From the NCBI RefSeq assembly GCF_914767665.1, contig NC_059507.1, forward strand, positions 35,149,270 through 35,213,269: a DNA stretch of 64,000 bases. Direction: 5' to 3'. Of this stretch, positions 48,801 through 57,800 are shown one piece after another. The DNA comes from Harmonia axyridis. Lineage: Eukaryota > Arthropoda > Insecta > Coleoptera > Coccinellidae. A program made the position numbers and the translations under genes. How positions within the stretch are numbered: position 1 is the first letter of the stretch; each line of letters begins with the position of its first letter. Under the pieces are notes generated by a model. It had not been told where the DNA came from, searched no databases, and saw nothing but the letters and a program-made list of their open reading frames with translations.

Positions 48801-51800
48801 AAAAACAAAATATTACCCATCTCGAAGAATGTTAGCGGGATCATCCACAAAGAGCACGAACCGACTAGACTAATCCTTCTCCACCTCCTTTCCCTGTCCA
48901 CCCGAAGATACCGCTGAAGAGATTTTAGATTTCTAAAATTAAATGTCGCGCACTTCAGAATTAGATCGCACCTCGAAAACTTCGACCAAACAGAAGAACA
49001 ACGACATCCTCTTCAGGGGCGCCGGATACGGACAAACGCGACAACTCGGCAACTTGTAAACAAAAACGACACTGGCCGTTGTCGGGACGGCGGAGGCAAC
49101 TTTGAGCACCGCGATGACTAATAAAAAGCGGGGGGCGCCTGGACGTCCCGACGTTCAATTGTTCGGCTCACAGAACTTCCCCAAACGGCGGTTCGGTGCA
49201 GGGGTTGGTCTGGTGCATTGTTGCCGATTTGTTGTTGTGTCGCGGATTGCGGGGAAATTTGACACGATCGGCAATCGTGCATGCAAATGAACTCAGTTTT
49301 CTGGGATGGTAATTTATTTATTTCATTTTATGAAATATCCGAAGTAATTCCAAAAACACTGCTAATGATGAATTATTAACAATTTTGGAAAATTCTCAAA
49401 TCGACAAATGTTTTAATTTTTAATATCTGTCTATCTCTAATATACCTCTATTTTAATCGATTAGTTCCTTCTGGTTACACATTTTTTGAGTCATCTTACA
49501 ATAGGTTTTTGATAGTTTTCGAAAGAAATTATTGAAACAAAAAACAGAATAAAAATCAATATGGAATAAAAAATGTATGCATATCACAGGTGTATTTGAC
49601 TGAAAAATCTAAATGAAAATTTTAAAACTCCAAGACTACAATCTTTCCGGTGAAATAAGAACATTATCAATATCACCCTGTATATTCGTATATTTCATGT
49701 TTTATCATTTTTGTGAGAAATAATTTTCTTCAAATTTGATTGCTTGAAATTGTTTTCTTAAAAATTCATCAAACGTGTTCTCGAACTGGAAACATCAGTA
49801 TGATGTAGAGACTGACAGTTGTTTCAAACTTCCAAGTGTTTTTCTGCTCCATACGATTCCAAAGATTTTCATGGGAAATAATTAACTAAAATGAGAATCT
49901 TTCTACTACATTTTTAATAATATCTATCTAGAAAGGAATGAACACCCTCCCTTTGCAAATTTGTTGCTAAATGAGATAAAACAAAATTACGTTCCACATT
50001 TCTTGCCTAATGAGAAAAAACAAAATTTATTTCCACAAACATTTCAACATCACAATGAAAAATGTTTGATGAGATTTTGATTAACAACAACGAAAAGAAT
50101 CATTACATTCATCATATCCCAACGTAAAACATAATGACATTAAAAAATGTTTCCAATAATATGTTGACAAAAATTTTTGAACCTTTAAAAGGAAAATTTA
50201 GTGGTTTGATATCTTTTATGATAATTAATAATTAGGAAATTTTTATCAAAACAATAAGGAAAAAACTGGAGAAGTGAATAAATCTGGAGTATACTAATAT
50301 ATTTGTAATTATTGACTTATGGTTAGGAATAGGAATAGAACAATATTATTAATAATACTTTCGAAATTCTTCATATGGAAATTAAGTACAAGATTGACAC
50401 TCTCCGAATCTCCCGAAAAAAATAGTTATAATTCCCAAAAAATTTTTTTGAATCAACACACATTTTAAGACATCTTCATTTTTGAATATCTCTCAATAGT
50501 TTGAATATCCTACGGAGCAAACATCTAGTTTACCTATGAAGTTAATAAGGTTTTCTATTTTGGTTTTCAATGATTTTTCGGTCAACGTACAAAATTTGTT
50601 ACTTCTAACGGGTGTTTTTTTTCGAGGTATATAACTTCAAGTTGGCATTTCTGTTCAAGATGGCGACCGATTTAACAGCTGTCAAATGATTCATTCTCAG
50701 TTTAGTTTGGCAATTCATCATGAATAGACTCACACCTGAACAACGCTTGCAAATAGTGAAATTTCATTTCGAAAATAATGGTTCTGTGCGGAATACGTAT
50801 CACGCACTACGTCCATTTTATTTTGTTTAGCGATGAAGCGCACTTCTGGTTGAATAGCTACGTCAACAAATAAAACTGCCGCATTTGGAGTGAAGCTAAT
50901 CCTCAAGTGTATGTCGAAACACCGTTACATCTAGAAAAACTGCCTGTTTGTTGCGCTTTATGGGCTGGTGGAATCATTGGTCCGTACTTCTTCAAAAATG
51001 ATGATGGCCAGAACGTTACAGTCAATGGTGATCGGTATAGAGCCATGATTACTAACTCTTTCATTCCTGAATTGAACAACCATGATGTCCAGGAGCTGTG
51101 GTTCCAACAAGACGGCGCAACATGTCACACAGCTCGTGCCACAATCGATTTATTGAAAAACACGTTTGGTGACCGCCTAATTTCACGTTTTGGACCTGTG
51201 AATTGGCCTCCAAGATTTTGTGATTTGACACCGCTAGACTACTTTCTGTGGAGCTATGTAAAGTCATTGGTCTATGCGGATAAGCCACAAACCCTTGACC
51301 ATTTGGAAGACAACATTCGCCGTGTTATTGCCGATATACGGCCACAAAAGTCATCGAAAATTGGACGTCCAGATTGGACTACATCCGAGCCAGCCGTGGC
51401 GGTCATATGCCAGAAATCATATTTAAAATGTAAATCGAATAATCCATTGTTGTTTTATTGCAATTTAAAGTTCTATAGCTCTAAAATAACACCTTTTATT
51501 TTCTTGCATTTTAGCATTTATTTAACATCCTTCATAATCAGAAATATTCGAAAGGAATCAGTGCGTTTTCAAAAAGATAATATGTGTTTATGAAGTAGAA
51601 ATGTAATTATTTCTTTCGTAAAAGCTTCATAAGAAAATCTACTGTTTTCTCCGAAGACCCAAAGCCTCGGAGTGAACCCCCAAACTCCAGAACAATAACA
51701 GTAAAACGATAAAAAGGCTAAGTGAAAGGTCAAAAGTGAAGAATGCCTCCACTTCAAAGCTCCACCCAACTCGAATTTCCGTAAATCGGACACGGATTGA

Positions 51801-54800
51801 TAATAAAACCTTCGAATCTCGGGCGAGTTATGGAAACTCCGAGAAAAAATCTCCTCTAACGTTCCCATAACGACGTCTGCCTTATAATTCATCCTTTTTT
51901 TCGACACGTCTAAAGGAAATCGCGACATAAATCCTGGAAGCATCTTCAGAAGTTCGGCGCCCTCTCTTTATCACTGTTTGCGACGTTCAATCCTCTGGAC
52001 GGTCGCCAATCTGACTCTAAAGGGGTGGAGAACGCATGAACCCCTGGAACAAATGATCGGGGGGTGGAACGACTCCAGCGGAAGAGTAATCATCGCCGCC
52101 AATGGCAGGATGCCCGTATTTTATTCGGAGAGGTCTTGATGAACAGTCGTCCAGATGATTCTTGTTCGGGGATTATCGAAATGGCACTTAGTCATCGAGG
52201 TTTAAACAGGCGAAGGGAAGTGAAGAGATATGTCATGTTCCTTTTGAAAGATTGTGCCTGTATAGAACACTCAACTTGTCAGATGTGAAACAGACATTTT
52301 TTATCATCATTACACGTTCTTACTTCACTGATGATTTTTGTTGGAAATCAGATGTCACTGAGTGAAAAATATAGATAGATGGAGTATACGCAATTTTTAC
52401 ATGTCTCTAACATGGTTAGATTACGTTGTCGAATTGTGATATATTTTCAAATCCATGATTTTACTATATCATTATGAATGTATATCATATTAAATTAAAT
52501 ATATTTCTTTGAGTAATCCCCGATTGAATATGCAAATTTGAATATTTAGAATTCAATATAATTCCTAATTGTTATTGTTATAATAAGCAGAATATTTATT
52601 ATTTGCTGTATCTACCTGCTGATATTCAAGGTTTGGCAACTTTCGCTCTCCTAGTGTCATTGGTTGTTTCACGTCGTTTGTAGCGCTTGAAGTTTGTTTT
52701 CTGAATTTCTGATATGTTTAGGTATTTATCCCAATATATTTTATGTTATATACTGATATATCCCGTAACAATCCTCATATATCTTAAGATAATACATAAC
52801 TCATTAACAACGATAGTTTCGGCTGACATCCTCTCAAAGTCCTCACATAAACCATCTTTAAAAATCTAAATTAAGCTCGAACACCTTGAGGCAAGCCTAC
52901 AAAAGGAACGTCGCGGGCCAATTGAAACCATCATCACGTAGAGTGTACTTCCTGGTAAGCGACTCACGTCACTTCACCAGCTGGCTGTTTCTCGGAAACA
53001 CTTTCGTTTTTAAACGAAGGGTTGAGGGCCCACTCATACCGAATGAATCACATGGGTGCCCCGCTTCGCTTCCTCGTTGAAATGTATGTCGTTCATGCGT
53101 GCACCCCTCTGTATATAATCCGCACAGGGGTCGTTCGCAGTCTTACGCACTCTGTACACATGTGACGCGGAGGGGGGAAAGACCGGTTTGCTTTTAATTT
53201 GAATCTGATATTAATTTCGATTGAAAGGAGAGGGTGGTGAATGGTAGTGAAAGTAGTGGTCAGGGTTGGAGATTTTCATTTATGTTTTAGGGGGTGCAGT
53301 AGATACGATGAGAAATCATAGTTTTTTTAGAGTCGTCTCTCAACAGATCGCCGTATGATTCCGTCCTCAGAATAATAAACATAGATAGAGGGAGCGTATG
53401 TCATTTTCAGTATGCCAATTTTTTCTTCAACATGAACTATCAAATTTGACATGAAGCGCGCGGAAATGAAAACATATCAGTGATACGATATTTCACTCAA
53501 TTCGCGAGTTTCTCCACAAAGAACGCACTTCTTATGTCCCATAGTGAATCAACGTTTCATATCAACTCAAAATACATTGAAATAAATACCCAGATATATC
53601 ACAACTTCAGAAAACAAACTTCAAGCGCGCCAAATGACTTGAAACATCCAATGAGACTAGGAGAGCAAAAGTTGCCAAACCTTAGTTTTCAGCGAGTAGA
53701 TACAGAAAATAATAAATATTCTGCTCATTATAAATTCGACAATTAGAAAAAATATCGGATTCCAAATATTCAAATTTGAATATTTAATGGGGAATCACTC
53801 AAATAAACATATATTTCATTCAATATAATATACATTGATGAAGACATAGTAAAATTGTGGATTTTTAATATTTATCACAATCCGACAACTTAATCTAACA
53901 ATGTTGGGGACATGTAAGAATTGCGTATAATCCGTCTATCTATGTGAAGGGTGTTTTTTTTTAGAGCTATAGAACTTTAAATTGCAATAAAACAACGATG
54001 GATTATTCGATTGACATGAATTTTATTTATCCGCAATATAATCTTGTGGCATTATATTTTAAATATGATTTCTGGCATATGACCGTCATGGCTGGCTCGG
54101 ATGTACTCCAATCTTGACGTCCAATTTTCGATGACTTTTTCCAACATTTGTGGCCGTATATCGGCAGTAACACGGCGAATGTTGTCTTCCAAATGGTCAA
54201 GGGTTTGTGGCTTATCCGCATAGACCAATGACTTTACATAGCCCCACAGAAAGTAGTCTAGCGGTGTAAAATCACAAGATCTTGGAGGCCAATTCACAGG
54301 TCCAAAACGTGAAATTAAGCGGTCACCAAACATGTCTTTCAATAAATCGATTGTGGCACGAGCTGTGTGACATGTTGCGCCGTCTTGTTGGAACCACAGC
54401 TCCTGGACATCATGAATGTTCAATTCAGGAATGAAAAAGTTAGTAATCATGTTTCTATACTGATCATCATTGACTGTAGCGTTCTGGATATCATCGTTTT
54501 TGAAGAAGTACGGACCAATGATTCCACCAGCCCATAAAGTGCACCAAACAGTCAGTTTTTCTGGATTTAACGGTGTTTCGACATACACTTGAGGATTAGC
54601 TTCACTCCAAATGTGGCAGTTTTGTTTGTTAATGTAGCCATTCCAGGGTGTTCCTTTATCGGATGTACAAAGGAAAATGAGAGAATTCTCCAGATTGGGA
54701 AAATGAATAGCAAAGTTTCTTTTTACATTTTTCTTAACTAACAGTGGTGGAACAAAAATAAATTCTAGAGGAAATAAATAGTACTGTCAACCTCTAGATT

Positions 54801-57800
54801 TATATTCAAAATTAGCATATCACATGATGAAAACTTTCAATTTGAATATCTATCCCGAATTTATGTCGAATATGTTGTGAAGAAAGGTTGTATGAAAAAA
54901 AATCAAAATCACCCTTCATCTCTAAAATACAATTTTTGCGGGTCCTTCTTATAGAACTTCTCTTCTTAAAATGATCCTGGGAATCTTTCATGTTCATTTG
55001 CACCCCCAATTTACTTTTATCAGCTTTTATACATCAACAAGTGAAACTAAATTTGCGCGAAACAATTTTTGTTTTTTTCTTCATTGAGAATATGTTAGAA
55101 TAGACATTTGTCATTATGTTATTTACAGAGAATGCTCTCATCATATAACAACATTAAAAAAATTACTTGTAATAATTGTTCAATGAAATGAAATATATAA
55201 TTATACATTCAAATTTATCACACAGCTCAAATAGCTCGAAGAGGAATTTTAAATTAAGGAAAGAAAGAAAGTCAACCGGGGTGATATCATTGTAACTCGG
55301 AGGATGTTCTACTAGATCTGTTGGCAATAAATAAATATTAAGAAAGTTCCTTAAAAACAAATATCGGGCTGGCTACTTCAATTATTATCAGAGGCAGTTT
55401 CAAAATTAGAAATACTCAGAGAATTCATAGAAAGGGCATAAGAGTATTGATTCTTGGTAATAAAAATTTCATCTCGATACAAAATAATTCTGAAAGAATC
55501 GATTTCTTCCTATGAACCAGATAAACCCAAATCGTTCAACCCCTATTTCTATCAAATACGTACTCAACAATTCTCATCCCTGGCAGCACAAAATTCCCCT
55601 ACCAACTTCCACCGACTCAAAACTTTCCACAAAAACTCCACAACTATCACTCCAAACCGAAACTGCAACAGACATTTTTGGCCGATGGCACGGCCAACCT
55701 TGACCCTAATAGAACAACGTGCTCAAAACACTATCCCATCGCCCTACTCAGGGCTGGCAATCCTATTATCTTTACATATCAAAAACGCCGTACACAATTT
55801 CAAGATAATCCCCTGTCTTTGGTTACATCCCTTCTAAAAATAGAAAAATTGACCGAACCAATGTTTATGAATAAGTTAAAACCAAACGGGAAAAATCGAA
55901 CGGTTCGCGCATACACGGTACGTCAAGTGTCAGACGTCAAACGTCAAAATTGGCAATAAAAAGAATAAACAACTTTCGGGAGCTCGAATATGAAAAATTG
56001 ATAGGGGTAAGCAAAAAGAGAAATATGAAAGGATTCGAGACTTCAGCAATATAGTTTTTGTTGGATTAAACACAAGGTTTCAAAGACAAACCAAGCAAGA
56101 ACTAAAAAACTCACATAATTCTACAAAAACTACAGATATTCAAGCCAAATCAAACTGTTTAAAAACGGCATAAATTAATCCTAAAACCAAACCTTCTACT
56201 ACAAGCTAGGGTTACATTGACGCCAAAAATTGTCCGCCGACATCGAATCTGCAAAACTACACGGACTTACATGTTTCCAATGCGTGTCCCGCACTCGGTC
56301 GCCCTGCCACTCACAATTTAACGAAACCAAAACGACAACGAAAAAAACTAAGCAAGAACAAAAACCGTTCCTGTTATTCCCGTGTTGTTCCGTCAGCTGA
56401 AGACGCCATTACCGGCGCTGAGCGTCCCGACGACGAGAAATAATCAATATACTTATGATAGCGAAAGTAACGCGGTTGCTAAGCGACCGGGGCTCGTCTC
56501 TCTCTCGGATCCAGTGTGTGGTGAATCGGGAGGGCAGTGGCGTGGACGGTAACGGGGATTGACTCGTTCATTATATTTATAAAGGATGTTTTTTTTAGAG
56601 CTATAGAACTTTAAATTGCAATAAAACAACGATGGATTATTCGATTGACAAGAATAATCTTATGGCATTACATTTTAAATATGATTTCTGGCATATGACC
56701 GCCACAGCTGGCTCGGATGTAGTCCAATCTGGACGTCCAATTTTCGATGACTTTTTCCAACATTTGTGGCCGTATATCGGCAATAACACGGTGAATGTTG
56801 TCTTCCAAATGGTCAAGGGTTTGTGGCTTATCCGCATAGACCAATGACTTTACATAGCCCCACAGAAAGTAGTCTAGCGGTGTTAAATCACAAGATCTTG
56901 GAGGCCAATTCACAGGTCCAAAACGTGAAATTAGGCGGTCATCAAACGTGTCTTTCAATAAATCGATTGTGGCACGAGCTGTGTGACATGTTGCGCCGTC
57001 TTGTTGGAACCACAGCTCGTGAACATCATGGTTGTTCAATTCAGGAATGAAAAAGTTAGTAATCATGGCTCTATACCGATCACCATTGACTGTAACGTTC
57101 TGGCCATCCTCGTTTTTGAAGAAGTACGGACCAAGAATTACAGAAAGGTTTGGAGTTTCCCATACAAGTGTGTCCAGAATGTTGCAGTGATTCAGGGAGA
57201 CAGGTATGAATGTCCGAAGACCAGGACAGGGTAGACCACGGGTAACAACTGCCATTCAAGAACGTTACTTGAGTGTTTCTTCGTTGAGACAACGGTTTGC
57301 AACCGCTCGCTTCATGGGGTGCAAATTAGCACTCAGACAATAAGAAATCACCTCAGAGAATATGATTTAAGGCCTCGCGTCGCGGCAAGAGGCCTAGCTC
57401 TTATCCCCGCCCCTCGAAGGGTGCGTTTGGATTTCGCAAGAGAGCATATCCATTGGGAAGAGGCTGATTGGGAAAGAGTTCTCTTCACAGATGAGTCTAG
57501 ATTCTGCCTCTACCATTGTGATCGACGTTCCCTTGTATATAGACGTCCACATGAAAGATATGCTCAGTGCAATTTTCTGAATACTACTGGTTTCGGGGGA
57601 GGATCGATTATGGTATGGGGTGGAATATCTTTGACTGTTCGCACAGACCTAGTGGTCGTTGATAATAGAGCTTTGAATGCTGATAGGTATATAAGGAACA
57701 TTCTTGAAGAGCATGTAGTGCCATTTGTCCCATAGATTGGTGAAAATTTCATATTTATGGACGATAATGCCAGACCCCATCGTGCGCGCATCGTTCAGGA

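Noticed and set aside
51569..51943. 124-codon minus-strand frame as an exon
   Set aside because: No acceptor or donor in phase with neighbouring exons and no recognisable sequence.
55454..55960. Overlapping plus-strand frames up to 127 codons
   Set aside because: Explained by the G-poor composition of the strand; no conserved motif.
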